DNA of 64,000 bases, taken from the NCBI RefSeq assembly GCF_035515035.1, contig NZ_DATJCA010000041.1, forward strand, positions 5,410 through 69,409. The letters are read 5' to 3'. The notes beneath the pieces were generated by a model. It was not told where the DNA came from. It did no database searches and was given only the letters and a program-made list of their open reading frames with translations. Made by a program: the position numbers and the translations under genes. The stretch is from Gelidibacter sp035515035. Its GTDB lineage: Bacteria > Bacteroidota > Bacteroidia > Flavobacteriales > Flavobacteriaceae. Positions 9,328-18,198 of the stretch are shown here, in pieces. Every line of letters starts with the position of its first letter. The first letter of the stretch is position 1.

Positions 9328-9804
9328 TCAACTTAAGTTCACTGGCTTTTTACCAAATTTGCGAGTATCCTCCTTGGTCAAGATTTTAAAATCCTTGGAT
9401 TTAGGAAAAGTACCCATCTCCTCTAAAAACTCTGATGGCAATCCTGTTAATTGGCGCGTTTTTAAATTTATCCAAGCGCCCAAAAGCTCACAATTAGCCA
9501 AGTTTTCTCCTTTATCATTGTAGATATTGTGTTCTATCCTAAAAAACATACCGTCCTCACTCAGCCCTGTAACTTCAAGACTAACCCGTATTGGCGTACC
9601 CAAAAAGGCTTCCTTGAAATAAAAAATATGCTCATAAAAAACAACAGGACTGATTTGAAACTTTACAAGATTGGATAATGAAAACCCATGTTCTTCAAAA
9701 AATGCCACACGTGTATGGCTCATAAAATTCACATAAGCTGAATTGGCCAAATGTCTGTTGGCATCTACATCACTCCATCGGATTTCAAAATTCTTTAAGT
9801 ACAT
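9328..9804 (-). CDS. Acyl-CoA thioesterase, YbgC/4HBT hotdog fold
   Basis: The start at 9804 (MYLKNFEIRWSDVDANRH) is preferred over the ATG at 9855, which adds an unusual 17-residue extension. The protein has 158 residues. The hotdog-family signature RWSDVDANRHLANSAYVNF near the N-terminus carries the usual catalytic aspartate and the turn before the central helix. Such enzymes hydrolyse acyl-CoA thioesters in the cytosol. Substrate length cannot be read from the sequence. The opposite-strand open frame at 9230-9523 is a shadow of this gene. Confidence 0.85.
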   Translation of the reverse strand: MYLKNFEIRWSDVDANRHLANSAYVNFMSHTRVAFFEEHGFSLSNLVKFQISPVVFYEHIFYFKEAFLGTPIRVSLEVTGLSEDGMFFRIEHNIYNDKGENLANCELLGAWINLKTRQLTGLPSEFLEEMGTFPKSKDFKILTKEDTRKFGKKPVNLS

Positions 9805-9985
9805 AGTTTTTAGAATGTAGAGGATAGATTTTAGAAAATAGATCTGATTTAACACATTTAAAAATCACCACTAGATTAACAAGCCCACCTCCAGGTTAAA
9901 ATTTAAAGAAGCAAATTTAGAATTTTTAAATGTCTCGGACACAATTCCATCGATTTATTATCTTATGAAAACTGATGATTTTCAT

Positions 9986-9993
9986 TACCTTTG
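9986..9993 (+). promoter_or_regulatory. yicC: -7 element upstream of yicC
   Basis: TACCTTTG is an exact TAnnTTTG match ending 21 nt before the yicC ATG. No clear -33 TTTG is present at the usual distance, so only the -7 half is supported. Confidence 0.45.
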
Positions 9994-10014
9994 TGCAACT
10001 TTTAAAATAAGTCC

Positions 10015-10872
10015 ATGATACACTCCATGACCGGTTACGGAAAATCTGTAATTCAGCTTCCTACTAAAAAAATATCAATTGAGATCAAGTCGCTTAACAG
10101 CAAAAATCTCGACCTGAATACAAGAATGCCCTCTTTATACCGAGAAAAAGAATTAGATATTCGCAAATTGATCGCTTCAAAATTGGAACGTGGCAAAATT
10201 GATTTTTCTATGTACATGGAAATTACCGGCGAAGAAACTTCTACACAAATCAATAAAACAGTGGTCAAACAGTACATCAAGCAGTTGAAAGAAGTGGTGG
10301 ATGGTGACGAAACAGAATTGCTTAAAATGGCCATCCGATTACCAGACGCCGTGACTACGGAACGTGATGAGATGGATGAAGACGAATGGGGCGAAATTGC
10401 TGCAGAAATCAACATCGCCTTGGACAAAATACAACAATACCGTCTCGATGAAGGCAAAAGCTTGGAATCTGAATTTTTTGATCGTGTTGAAAATATATCT
10501 AATTTATTAGAGGAGGTTATTGCTATGGACCCCGACCGTATTGAAGCGGTGAGAGAACGTTTGCACAAGGGTGTTGCTGAATTGAAAGAAAAAGTTGACG
10601 AAAATCGCTTCGAGCAGGAATTGGTTTTCTATATCGAAAAATTCGACATTACGGAAGAAAAAGTACGCCTAAAAAACCATTTGGACTATTTCATCAAAGC
10701 ACTTAAGAGTGATGATTCCAACGGTAAAAAATTAGGATTTATCAGCCAGGAGATGGGACGTGAAATCAACACCATCGGTTCAAAAAGCAACCATGCACCT
10801 ATGCAGAAATTAGTGGTTCAGATGAAAGACGAATTGGAAAAAATTAAAGAACAACTGCTGAATGTACTATAG
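10015..10872 (+). CDS. yicC: YicC family endoribonuclease
   Basis: Protein of 285 residues. It starts with MIHSMTGYGKS and ends with the family hallmark GFISQEMGREINTIGSKSN, followed by the Val-Gln-Met-Lys-Asp-Glu-Leu helix. The family usually has 285-295 residues, so it is complete. YicC proteins are metal-dependent endoribonucleases with roles in stationary phase and small-RNA turnover. The next genes on the same strand are gmk and nadD, a common neighbourhood for yicC in many bacteria. A 221-nt spacer separates it from gmk, so co-transcription is uncertain. Confidence 0.93.
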   Translation: MIHSMTGYGKSVIQLPTKKISIEIKSLNSKNLDLNTRMPSLYREKELDIRKLIASKLERGKIDFSMYMEITGEETSTQINKTVVKQYIKQLKEVVDGDETELLKMAIRLPDAVTTERDEMDEDEWGEIAAEINIALDKIQQYRLDEGKSLESEFFDRVENISNLLEEVIAMDPDRIEAVRERLHKGVAELKEKVDENRFEQELVFYIEKFDITEEKVRLKNHLDYFIKALKSDDSNGKKLGFISQEMGREINTIGSKSNHAPMQKLVVQMKDELEKIKEQLLNVL

Positions 10873-11093
10873 TGGGCAGTCTTCAGTAGGCATTAGACGG
10901 TTAGCGGTGGGAAGATTATCGTTTGATTAACGATTAGCGACCCGTCTACACGTGCCATTAAGGTACGTGCGGATTGAGGAATGTTGATTTTTGAATATCA
11001 ATTAACAGTCAGTACCAATCAGATAAGTTCATGATACAAACTAATAAAATTTCCTTTTAATTGGAAAACTATATATTTAAAAATTATTAATTA
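10873..11093. repeat. Gene-free spacer with degenerate low-complexity repeats
   Basis: The spacer between yicC and gmk holds no gene. It contains GGCAGTCTTCAGT (10875-10887), which recurs exactly at 14807-14819. It also contains TGATTAACGATTA (10924-10936), which recurs exactly at 48203-48215. Near 10980 it has ATGTTGATTTTTGAAT, which resembles a stretch near 48230. This looks like one family of drifting intergenic filler. Confidence 0.5.
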
Positions 11094-11699
11094 GTGACGA
11101 AACTTAAAGACATCCCAGGTCAAGGGAAACTCATCGTATTCTCAGCGCCTTCGGGCTCAGGCAAAACAACACTTGTGAGACATTTACTCCAACAGGAAGA
11201 ACTTAATTTGGAGTTTTCCATTTCGGCAACATCCAGAGAAAAAAGGAACAACGAGACCGACGGTAAGGATTATTATTTCTTAGACGCTCAGGCATTTAAA
11301 AACCGGATTAAAAATGATGAATTCTTAGAATGGGAAGAAGTCTATCGCGATAACTTTTACGGGACTTTAAAAACCGAAGTGAAGCGTATCTGGGCCAAAG
11401 GAAAAAATGTCATCTTTGATATTGATGTTTCTGGAGGTTTACGTATCAAACGAAAATTCCCTGATCAAACCATTGCCATCTTTGTAAAACCACCTAGTAT
11501 AGACGAATTAAAGATTCGTTTAAAAAAGCGTCAGACGGAAAGCAATGATAAGATCAATATGCGTATTGCTAAGGCATCCGCCGAATTGGCGACTGCACCG
11601 CTGTTTGATGTCATAGTAATTAACGATGATCTTGATAAAGCCATTGCCGAATCGTACAAATTGGTGTCCGACTTTGTCAATGGAGATAGTCATAAATAA
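11094..11699 (+). CDS. gmk: Guanylate kinase
   Basis: Protein of 201 residues beginning at a GTG codon; no ATG gives a complete N-terminus. It phosphorylates GMP to GDP with ATP. The P-loop is APSGSGKT at residues 18-25. The GMP-binding region follows with SATSREKRNNETDGKDYYFL and EWEEVYRDNFYGT. VIFDIDVSGGLRIK is the family's second nucleotide-binding strand, and the RLKKRQTES lid is present. Length is normal. It is followed by nadD after 12 nt, so the two probably share a transcript. Confidence 0.95.
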   Translation: MTKLKDIPGQGKLIVFSAPSGSGKTTLVRHLLQQEELNLEFSISATSREKRNNETDGKDYYFLDAQAFKNRIKNDEFLEWEEVYRDNFYGTLKTEVKRIWAKGKNVIFDIDVSGGLRIKRKFPDQTIAIFVKPPSIDELKIRLKKRQTESNDKINMRIAKASAELATAPLFDVIVINDDLDKAIAESYKLVSDFVNGDSHK

Positions 11700-11711
11700 A
11701 AAAAAATACAG

Positions 11712-12290
11712 ATGAAAATCGGACTCTACTTTGGCACGTTTAATCCTATTCATATTGGCCATCTCATTATTGCCAACCATATGGCCGAACATAGCGATCT
11801 TGACCAAATTTGGTTTGTAGTTACGCCTCAAAGTCCGTTTAAAGTCAAAGCGTCCATGCTTGATAATCACGATCGTTTCGAAATGGTGTATCGGGCCACG
11901 GCAGACTATCCTAAATTGCGCGCCAACGACATCGAATTTGGGATGCCTCAACCCAACTACACCATCAACACACTTGCCTATTTACAAGAGAAATATCCAA
12001 TGCATGAGTTCGCATTGATTATGGGTGAAGACAACCTAAAAAGTCTCCATAAATGGAAGAACTACCAATTGATCTTGGCCAACCATCATATCTATGTTTA
12101 TCCAAGATTATCAGAAGGAAAAGTTGAATCCCAATTTGATCAACATCCAAAGATCCATAAGGTCTCTGCTCCTATTATGGAATTATCCTCTACGTTTATA
12201 AGACAATCCATAAAAGAGGGCAAAAACGTTAAACCCATGTTGCCCGAACATGTTTGGGAATATCTGGATGAAATGAATTTTTATCGGTAA
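11712..12290 (+). CDS. nadD: Nicotinate-nucleotide adenylyltransferase
   Basis: Protein of 192 residues. It joins nicotinate mononucleotide and ATP to form deamido-NAD in NAD synthesis. The nucleotidyltransferase signature GTFNPIHIGHLIIA is at residues 8-21, with HIGH at 14-17. IMGEDNLKSLHKWKNY binds the nicotinate side, and the C-terminal ELSSTFIRQSIKEGK matches the usual SSTxIR phosphate-binding turn. It lies 12 nt after gmk. A strong palindrome ends the transcript. Confidence 0.95.
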   Translation: MKIGLYFGTFNPIHIGHLIIANHMAEHSDLDQIWFVVTPQSPFKVKASMLDNHDRFEMVYRATADYPKLRANDIEFGMPQPNYTINTLAYLQEKYPMHEFALIMGEDNLKSLHKWKNYQLILANHHIYVYPRLSEGKVESQFDQHPKIHKVSAPIMELSSTFIRQSIKEGKNVKPMLPEHVWEYLDEMNFYR

Positions 12291-12309
12291 ACACATCCCC
12301 GCCAGCATA

Positions 12310-12342
12310 AAACCTCTCAGGTTTTTAAAACCTGAGAGGTTT
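12310..12342. terminator. Perfect palindrome between convergent genes
   Basis: Sixteen-base arms (12310-12325 and 12327-12342) built around AACCTCTCAGGTT are perfectly complementary around one central T. It lies between the convergent ends of nadD (12290) and the minus-strand gene ending at 12348, so it can form a hairpin in both transcripts. AACCTGAGAGGTT-type palindromes are common intergenic elements in flavobacteria, so it may be a REP-like repeat used as a terminator. Confidence 0.65.
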
Positions 12343-12347
12343 CCTAA

Positions 12348-14147
12348 TTACAACACAGGAATTTCAATCGCATCTATTTCATCCTTATAGATCATAATAT
12401 CGGATTGAATCTCATTTTTATTCAAATGAAACGTTTCTTCGAAAAGACCTTGATAGTATACAATCCCCTCTAATAAATTACTCTTAAAAACCGACCATTT
12501 CTTTATGTTTTTAATAGTTAATTCATCAGTAAAGGTCGCGATATCATTTTTCAAATAATCCACATACATTTTTAATTCCTTTACAAACATATTCGGTCGG
12601 TAAGTTTGCGAAAGTACTGACTGACCTCCATAAATATGCTGCACCATTTGGGACAAAGAAACTTCTTTATCAAAATAAGCCAAATTGGGCCCTGGACAGA
12701 TGACCACACCTTGTTGTTGACCTTTGACAGGAATGTCGTTTTCAAGATAGGACGCATTAGCCAAACCAACACAAAGGCACGCCTTTTCAGTAATTTTATT
12801 TTTAGCGATTTCATAATGCGAAGATGGCATCGTCTCCTTTTTCAAATCCAATTCAGATAGTTTCACATCTTGATATTTCTTTGATGCGGTACAAATACCT
12901 TCCGGTCCAAACTCTTTACTTAAAGCCAAAAACTTTTTAGGGCAGGAACTTCCTGCTTTATTATTAGCAATCCGGTCTTGCTTATAAAACTCATTTGAAG
13001 TGCCTTTAAGTGTGTTAAAAGGCACACCTAGTGGTGAAATATCACTTAAATACAAATCGGCTTCCTTAGCCTCTGCCATGAGTTTTCGTGTTTCATTATC
13101 TACAGAGGTCGCTTCAGGAACTAATAGAAATGGTGTTCCCCAACCTACAGAATCTACCTGATAGTTATCAATTAGAAACTCATGTTCAGCCGCAGTACCC
13201 ACGCCGCCTTGGACCGTAATCCTAATCTCTAAGTGATGTTCTGGAACATCTGTCTGTTTATCTACCAAAGCCTTTACAAAAACAGCATGCGTGCCTTGGA
13301 GTAACTCCGTTTTTTTACTTTTAAATTCCTCCAAAATTGGTCCTAATAAAAATCCTTCGGTTGCAAAGGCATGACCACCACAATTCAAGCCAGATTCCAC
13401 ACGGTATTCTGAAACCCAAAGTCCTTTTTTGGCTAAGTATTTCCCTTGGATCAATGCAGATCGGAAATCGCTCACCTTTAAAATAATTTTCTTTTTTAAT
13501 TGGCCTTTGGCATCCGGATAAAAATCTTTGAAATTTTCAAAATAGCTATATAATCTTGGATTCATCCCAGCAGAAAGCACAACGGAAGAAGACAAATTAC
13601 TATTTGCAAAACCACGGAGCGATGCATGGGCATCATTGTATTCTACCGGTAATTGCTCAGAGCCCTCGAAATTATCTTTATCAATTTTGGTCATGATGTT
13701 CACATCAATTTCTCCGGCAGACAAATGTGTATCGATATAATTTTTAATACTTTCCTTTATCAGCATCCCCTCTTCCAGCATTTTTAAAAGACCTTCTTTT
13801 ATGCTCGATTTATGAGGAAGCATGCCTACAAAGTTTTCTAGGGCAGATTTGCTTTCTGACAATTCTTCCTTAAATTTTTTAAACTTGTCCTTAACGATGA
13901 TATCCACTACATTCAAATACGCTGTAATACGTTTGGCGCGATAATCGTCTACTTTTTTGGAAATCTCTTGATAGGGTAAACTGAATTTCTGACTATAAAA
14001 AGCAGTCATCTTTTCTATAAGGTCGTCATCAATAATAGAGATGACGGAGGAAATACCAAATTGCGCCACACGAATGGGACTATCTATGGTATAAGCTAAA
14101 CCCATAACAGGAATATGAAAACTGTGGGCTTGTTGGATGGCTATCAT
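12348..14147 (-). CDS. Uncharacterised protein with nitronate-monooxygenase-like TIM-barrel features
   Basis: The start at 14147 (MIAIQQAHSFHIPVMGLAY) is preferred over the ATG at 14201; it gives 599 residues. No exact family is recognised. Three stretches resemble FMN barrels of the nitronate monooxygenase/PfaD type: an N-terminal IPVMGLAYTIDSPIRVAQFG strand-turn, GLNCGGHAFATEGFLLGP in mid-protein (compare the GGHxG flavin motif), and VQGGVGTAAEHEFLIDN followed by SVGWGTPFLLVPEA, like the phosphate-binding GG turn and last barrel strands. A long helical insertion (about residues 50-170) separates the first two. The C-terminal third carries cysteines in SSCPKKF, GICTAS, ACLCVG and VVICPG, which could bind metal or an Fe-S cluster. 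Soluble and cytosolic by composition. Barrel and cofactor are inference. Confidence 0.55.
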   Translation of the reverse strand: MIAIQQAHSFHIPVMGLAYTIDSPIRVAQFGISSVISIIDDDLIEKMTAFYSQKFSLPYQEISKKVDDYRAKRITAYLNVVDIIVKDKFKKFKEELSESKSALENFVGMLPHKSSIKEGLLKMLEEGMLIKESIKNYIDTHLSAGEIDVNIMTKIDKDNFEGSEQLPVEYNDAHASLRGFANSNLSSSVVLSAGMNPRLYSYFENFKDFYPDAKGQLKKKIILKVSDFRSALIQGKYLAKKGLWVSEYRVESGLNCGGHAFATEGFLLGPILEEFKSKKTELLQGTHAVFVKALVDKQTDVPEHHLEIRITVQGGVGTAAEHEFLIDNYQVDSVGWGTPFLLVPEATSVDNETRKLMAEAKEADLYLSDISPLGVPFNTLKGTSNEFYKQDRIANNKAGSSCPKKFLALSKEFGPEGICTASKKYQDVKLSELDLKKETMPSSHYEIAKNKITEKACLCVGLANASYLENDIPVKGQQQGVVICPGPNLAYFDKEVSLSQMVQHIYGGQSVLSQTYRPNMFVKELKMYVDYLKNDIATFTDELTIKNIKKWSVFKSNLLEGIVYYQGLFEETFHLNKNEIQSDIMIYKDEIDAIEIPVL

Positions 14148-14359
14148 AATATGATTTGCTAAAAAATTAAGCCTCAAATGTAGATAACCTGGAAAATTCA
14201 AAAGATGACAATTGTCACCGCTTATTAAATCTTATTGTATTATATTGGAGGTTTTGTTCTTACCACCTGTTGGGATTTAGCTTTCAAATATCACATCCAT
14301 GCCATAAAGTCTTCTGGTGATTTCCAGTTTTGTGTCTACCAAAAAGGACTGATTAGGGA

Positions 14360-14719
14360 TTAAAAGTGATAAAACGCATTTTGATAATGCGTTAATTCTT
14401 CTTTTGTTTTATTCTTCAAAATAGCGATAATATCAAATCGAGATTCCAAATTAATATCGTTTTCAATGATAAAGGCATCCATCGCTTTGACCAAGAGTTT
14501 GATTTTACTTGGCTTCACAAATTCTTGGGGATCACCGAAAAAATCGGAATTTCGGGTTTTGACCTCCACACAAACCATCATGTTGTTATGTTTTGCAATA
14601 ATATCAATTTCGGCCTTTTGGAAGAAATAGTTTTTGCACATAATCTCATAACCTTTTGAGAGAAGGTATTCCGCGGCAATTTTTTCGCCAATTTTACCAA
14701 GTTCGTTGTGGTGTGCCAT
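14360..14719 (-). CDS. YraN family (UPF0102) nuclease-like protein
   Basis: Protein of 119 residues, full length for the family. The Holliday-junction-resolvase-like fold is shown by the N-terminal HNELGKIGEKIAAEYLLSKG, then AEIDIIAKHNN and VCVEVKTRNSDFFGDPQEF with acidic residues E37, D39 and the E-V-K triad at 52-54. The typical KIxxLVxAMDAFI helix follows. A biochemical role is not firmly established for the family. The start ATG at 14719 is directly preceded by a palindrome (14721-14740) whose hairpin would end one base before the start codon. Confidence 0.88.
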   Translation of the reverse strand: MAHHNELGKIGEKIAAEYLLSKGYEIMCKNYFFQKAEIDIIAKHNNMMVCVEVKTRNSDFFGDPQEFVKPSKIKLLVKAMDAFIIENDINLESRFDIIAILKNKTKEELTHYQNAFYHF

Positions 14720-14720
14720 T

Positions 14721-14740
14721 ATTCCTGCGAAGGCAGGAAT
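14721..14740. repeat. ATTCCTGC palindrome touching the yraN start
   Basis: The sequence is ATTCCTGC, GAAG, GCAGGAAT: perfect 8-bp arms with a 4-base loop. In the yraN mRNA the hairpin ends one base upstream of the AUG. This type of palindrome is widespread between genes in flavobacteria. Confidence 0.7.
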
Positions 14741-14794
14741 TTCATCCTGCTATTTTGAACTAATTAAAAAGCCACGAATTATGAAAGTAGTCTT

Positions 14795-14833
14795 CATTCA
14801 GCAGTCGGCAGTCTTCAGTCGGCAGTGAGCTAC
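14795..14833. repeat. Short CAGTC-rich low-complexity tract
   Basis: Bases 14795-14833 repeat the unit GCAGTC/TTCAGTC several times. The core GGCAGTCTTCAGT (14807-14819) is identical to 10875-10887 behind yicC. It lies between ldcA-like and yraN, in a gap without a gene. Confidence 0.5.
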
Positions 14834-14844
14834 TAAGAAAAATC

Positions 14845-15864
14845 CTACTTGTCAAATTTTACCGTTGATACCTCTTTCCCAACGGAAAGTTCAATGTTTC
14901 GACCAAAAATCATGGCTCTATTATCATCTTCATGTCCGGCCGGCATTTTAAATGCAATAGGAAAATCATAATCAGCCAAGGCATCTAAAATCAATTGTTC
15001 AATAGAGCTTCCCCATGGGGTGGGGTTTTCCCTTACTTTGGAAAAATCGCCCACAATAACCCCTTTACAATTGTCAAAATAGCCTGCGCGCTTTAAACTT
15101 TGCAACATCCTATCGGTATGGTAAGCATATTCTCCAATTTCTTCAATAAATAGAATCTTACCTGAAGTATCAATGCTGGTTTTAGACCCCAACAGGGTAT
15201 GTATCAACGTTAAGTTCCCGCCAACCAATTCACCGGTCACAGTTCCTACTTTGTTATACTCTGACCCTTCTAAGGTATAAGCCAAAGGTTTTCCGAAAAT
15301 TGCATCCTTAAAGGTACTGACAGTTTCTTCAATGCCTTTCAGGTCTTTGGTTATGCCTGCAGCCATGATGGCATGAATAGATTCAAAACCTTCATTGTGC
15401 AATTGGCTGTGTAATGCGGTGATATCAGAATAACCTATCACCCATTTTGGTTTCTTCTTAAATTTGGTATAATCTAATTTATCCAAAATCCGCACGGTTC
15501 CGTAACCGCCACGTGCTGACCAAATAGCGCTGATGGTTGGATCATCCATCGCCTGTTGAAAATCGGCGCAACGCTCCGCATCGGTTCCTGCAAAATGATT
15601 ACTTTCAGCATAAAGATGTGTTCCCAAAACGGTATGCAATCCCCAACTTGCCATCAGATCTTGGGCATTTTGGATTTCCGCATTTCTATTTTTCAGAACA
15701 CCAGATGGCGCCACAATGGCCACCGTGTCTCCAGCTTTCAAATAGGCAGGACGCACAAGCGTTTGCTGTTTCATAGATGATGATTTTTCTTGTGCAAATA
15801 GGTCTTGTGGGCCTAGCCACATAACTATGCAACTTAAAACGAGGGTAAATGATATTTTCGACAT
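14845..15864 (-). CDS. LD-carboxypeptidase, S66 family, exported
   Basis: The start at 15864 gives a signal peptide (MSKISFTLVLSCIVMWLGPQ, cleavage after LFAQ) and 339 residues. S66 enzymes remove the terminal D-alanine from murein tetrapeptides during cell-wall recycling. Family features are LKAGDTVAIVAPSGV near the N-terminus, AIWSARGGYGTVRILDKLDY, and VIGYSDITALHSQL with the nucleophilic serine. GGNLTLIHTLLGSK and the C-terminal MPAGHEDDNRAMIFGRN with the catalytic-type histidine follow. The signal peptide suggests action in the periplasm rather than the cytosol used by E. coli LdcA. Confidence 0.9.
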   Translation of the reverse strand: MSKISFTLVLSCIVMWLGPQDLFAQEKSSSMKQQTLVRPAYLKAGDTVAIVAPSGVLKNRNAEIQNAQDLMASWGLHTVLGTHLYAESNHFAGTDAERCADFQQAMDDPTISAIWSARGGYGTVRILDKLDYTKFKKKPKWVIGYSDITALHSQLHNEGFESIHAIMAAGITKDLKGIEETVSTFKDAIFGKPLAYTLEGSEYNKVGTVTGELVGGNLTLIHTLLGSKTSIDTSGKILFIEEIGEYAYHTDRMLQSLKRAGYFDNCKGVIVGDFSKVRENPTPWGSSIEQLILDALADYDFPIAFKMPAGHEDDNRAMIFGRNIELSVGKEVSTVKFDK

Positions 15865-15907
15865 AATGTAAAAATACATTTTTTTTCTAAATCGAGGCCA
15901 AAATGTG

Positions 15908-15915
15908 TACTTTTG
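15908..15915 (+). promoter_or_regulatory. metG: -7 element upstream of metG
   Basis: TACTTTTG is an exact TAnnTTTG match. It would start a metG transcript near 15922, leaving a leader of about 110 nt. The leader (15945-16010) contains AATCAGTTCAAAACTGAAG with short complementary arms. No T-box or known riboswitch is recognised. The -33 half is not evident. Confidence 0.4.
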
Positions 15916-16031
15916 TGGCTTCTAAAAACAGTGCGTCATTGTGAGTAAAAAAAAGCAATCAATCAGTTCAAAACTGAAGTTTGCTGTTTCGTCTTGTTCC
16001 TTGCAATAAATCACCATTAAATTACTAGTTG

Positions 16032-18107
16032 ATGAATCAACCTAAAAGATATACCATTACAGCAGCATTGCCATACACCAACGGCGCCATCCATATTGGT
16101 CATTTGGCGGGAGTTTATGTACCTGCCGATATTTATGCGCGCTATTTAAGATTAATTGGAAAAGACGTCGCCTTTATCTGCGGAAGCGATGAACACGGCG
16201 TTCCCATTACCATAAAAGCAAAAAAGGAAGGGGTGACACCTCAGGATATTGTGGATAAATACCACGCCATTATCAAAACCTCCTTTGAAGATTTTGGGAT
16301 CAGCTTTGATAACTATTCACGGACCACGGCTAAAATCCATCATGAAACGGCTCAAGAATTTTTCAAAACCCTGTACGATAAAGGTGAATTTATTGAAGAA
16401 ACTACCGAACAACTTTATGATGAAGAGGCCGATCAATTCTTGGCCGATCGCTTTGTAACGGGAACTTGTCCAAAATGTGGTTATGAGGAAGCGTATGGCG
16501 ACCAATGCGAAAAATGCGGAAGCAGCTTAAATGCTACAGATTTGATCAATCCGAAATCGGCTATCAGTGGCAACGTACCTACTTTAAAACAGACCAAACA
16601 TTGGTTTTTACCTTTAGACAAGCATGAAGCATTCTTAAGAGAATGGATTCTGGAAGGTCACAAGAAAGATTGGAAACCTAACGTTTACGGTCAAGTTAAA
16701 TCATGGATTGATGATGGCTTGCGCCCAAGAGCAGTCACCAGAGATCTCGATTGGGGCATTCCTGTGCCTGTTGAAGGCGCTGAAGGTAAAGTCTTATATG
16801 TCTGGTTTGATGCGCCAATTGGTTACATTTCCTCTACCAAGGAATGGGCCGAACGTGTTGGAAAAGATTGGGAACCTTATTGGAAGGACGAAAACACCAA
16901 ACTGGTGCATTTTATAGGAAAGGATAATATTGTGTTTCACTGTATCATTTTCCCGGCCATGTTGAAAGCAGAAGGTTCTTATATTTTACCCGACAATGTT
17001 CCGGCCAATGAATTTTTGAATTTAGAAGGCAATAAATTATCCACTTCAAAAAATTGGGCCGTTTGGTTGCCAGAATATTTGGAGGATTTTCCAAACCAGC
17101 AAGATGTTTTGCGTTATGCACTAACTGCCAATGCCCCAGAAACCAAAGACAACGATTTTACTTGGAAAGATTTCCAGGCCAGAAACAATAATGAATTGGT
17201 GGCCATTTTCGGAAATTTCATCAATCGTGTGGTGGTGTTGACTGATAAATATTATGACGGCATTGCTCCCGATCCATCAGAATTTAGCGCTGTAGATGAA
17301 GAAACATTGGCAGCAGTAAAAGCTTATCCAGATGTGATTGCAAGCTCCATAGAACGTTACCGATTTAGGGAAGCGAGCCAAGAACTCCTCAATTTAGCCA
17401 GATTGGGCAATAAATACTTGGCAGATGAAGAACCATGGAAACTGGTAAAAACCGACGAAGCGCGCACCAAAACCATCATGTTTGTGTCACTTCAAATAGC
17501 GTCGGCTTTGGCCACATTGAGCGAGCCTTTTTTACCATTTACGTCTGATAAATTGAAAACCATTTTGAACATTCATTCTGGTGACGCCAAAAATTCATGG
17601 ACGGATATCGCCTCCAAGAAAGTCCTACTTCCTACGGGACACCGGATTGGAAAGGCAGAACTTTTATTTTCAAAAATTGAAGACGAGGCCATCCAAAGTC
17701 AATTGGATAAGCTCATTGCAAGCAAATTAGCCAATGAAGCCGCTAACAAGAAAGTAGAGCCACAAAAAGAAACCATCACTTTTGAGGATTTCTCAAAGCT
17801 GGATCTTCGCGTGGGCACCATTTTGGAAGCTGAAAAAATGCCAAAGGCCAATAAATTATTGGTTTTAAAAATTGACACTGGAATTGACGTACGAACGATC
17901 GTTTCTGGAATTGCTGAGAGCTTTACTCCGGAAGAAATCATTGGTAAACGCGTCACCGTATTGGTCAATTTAGCGCCAAGAATTTTAAGAGGCGTTGAGA
18001 GTCAAGGGATGATTTTAATGACAGAATCTGAAGATGGAAAACTGGTCTTTGTCAATCCGGACACCTCAACTGAAGCCAAAGTCCCTAACGGTTTGCAGAT
18101 TAGCTAA
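16032..18107 (+). CDS. metG: Methionyl-tRNA synthetase with C-terminal tRNA-binding domain
   Basis: Start ATG at 16032 (MNQPKRYTITAALPYTNG); a TTG lies one codon earlier. The protein has 691 residues. It charges tRNA-Met with methionine. The class I HIGH signature is HIGH at residues 21-24. The zinc-binding insert has two CxxC pairs (CPKCGYEEAYGDQCEKCG). The second class I signature is NKLSTSKNW, a KLSTS form of KMSKS. The last 105 residues are a Trbp111-like tRNA-binding OB fold (FEDFSKLDLRVGTILEAEKM, ANKLLVLKIDTG), the dimerising module of the long MetG form. All domains are complete. Confidence 0.97.
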   Translation: MNQPKRYTITAALPYTNGAIHIGHLAGVYVPADIYARYLRLIGKDVAFICGSDEHGVPITIKAKKEGVTPQDIVDKYHAIIKTSFEDFGISFDNYSRTTAKIHHETAQEFFKTLYDKGEFIEETTEQLYDEEADQFLADRFVTGTCPKCGYEEAYGDQCEKCGSSLNATDLINPKSAISGNVPTLKQTKHWFLPLDKHEAFLREWILEGHKKDWKPNVYGQVKSWIDDGLRPRAVTRDLDWGIPVPVEGAEGKVLYVWFDAPIGYISSTKEWAERVGKDWEPYWKDENTKLVHFIGKDNIVFHCIIFPAMLKAEGSYILPDNVPANEFLNLEGNKLSTSKNWAVWLPEYLEDFPNQQDVLRYALTANAPETKDNDFTWKDFQARNNNELVAIFGNFINRVVVLTDKYYDGIAPDPSEFSAVDEETLAAVKAYPDVIASSIERYRFREASQELLNLARLGNKYLADEEPWKLVKTDEARTKTIMFVSLQIASALATLSEPFLPFTSDKLKTILNIHSGDAKNSWTDIASKKVLLPTGHRIGKAELLFSKIEDEAIQSQLDKLIASKLANEAANKKVEPQKETITFEDFSKLDLRVGTILEAEKMPKANKLLVLKIDTGIDVRTIVSGIAESFTPEEIIGKRVTVLVNLAPRILRGVESQGMILMTESEDGKLVFVNPDTSTEAKVPNGLQIS

Positions 18108-18138
18108 ATTAACGGTTTTACGTAACCAGCTATTTTAT

Positions 18139-18172
18139 TTTGTAAATGGCTTAAAATAGTTTCTTAACTTTG
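18139..18172 (+). promoter_or_regulatory. Promoter for the META lipoprotein gene
   Basis: TTTG at 18139-18142 is followed after 22 nt by TAACTTTG at 18165-18172, an exact -7 match. The start codon is 26 nt downstream. Spacing is at the long end of the accepted range. Confidence 0.6.
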
Positions 18173-18198
18173 ATAAACAAATTAATAAAAAGGTCACC

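Noticed and set aside
10053..10568. Minus-strand frame of 171 codons inside yicC
   Set aside because: It is serine-rich and antisense to yicC, the usual shadow of a conserved gene.
15915..16031. Possible riboswitch or T-box before metG
   Set aside because: The leader has short complementary arms but no T-box core (such as the TGGNACCGCG-type motif) and no S-box features.
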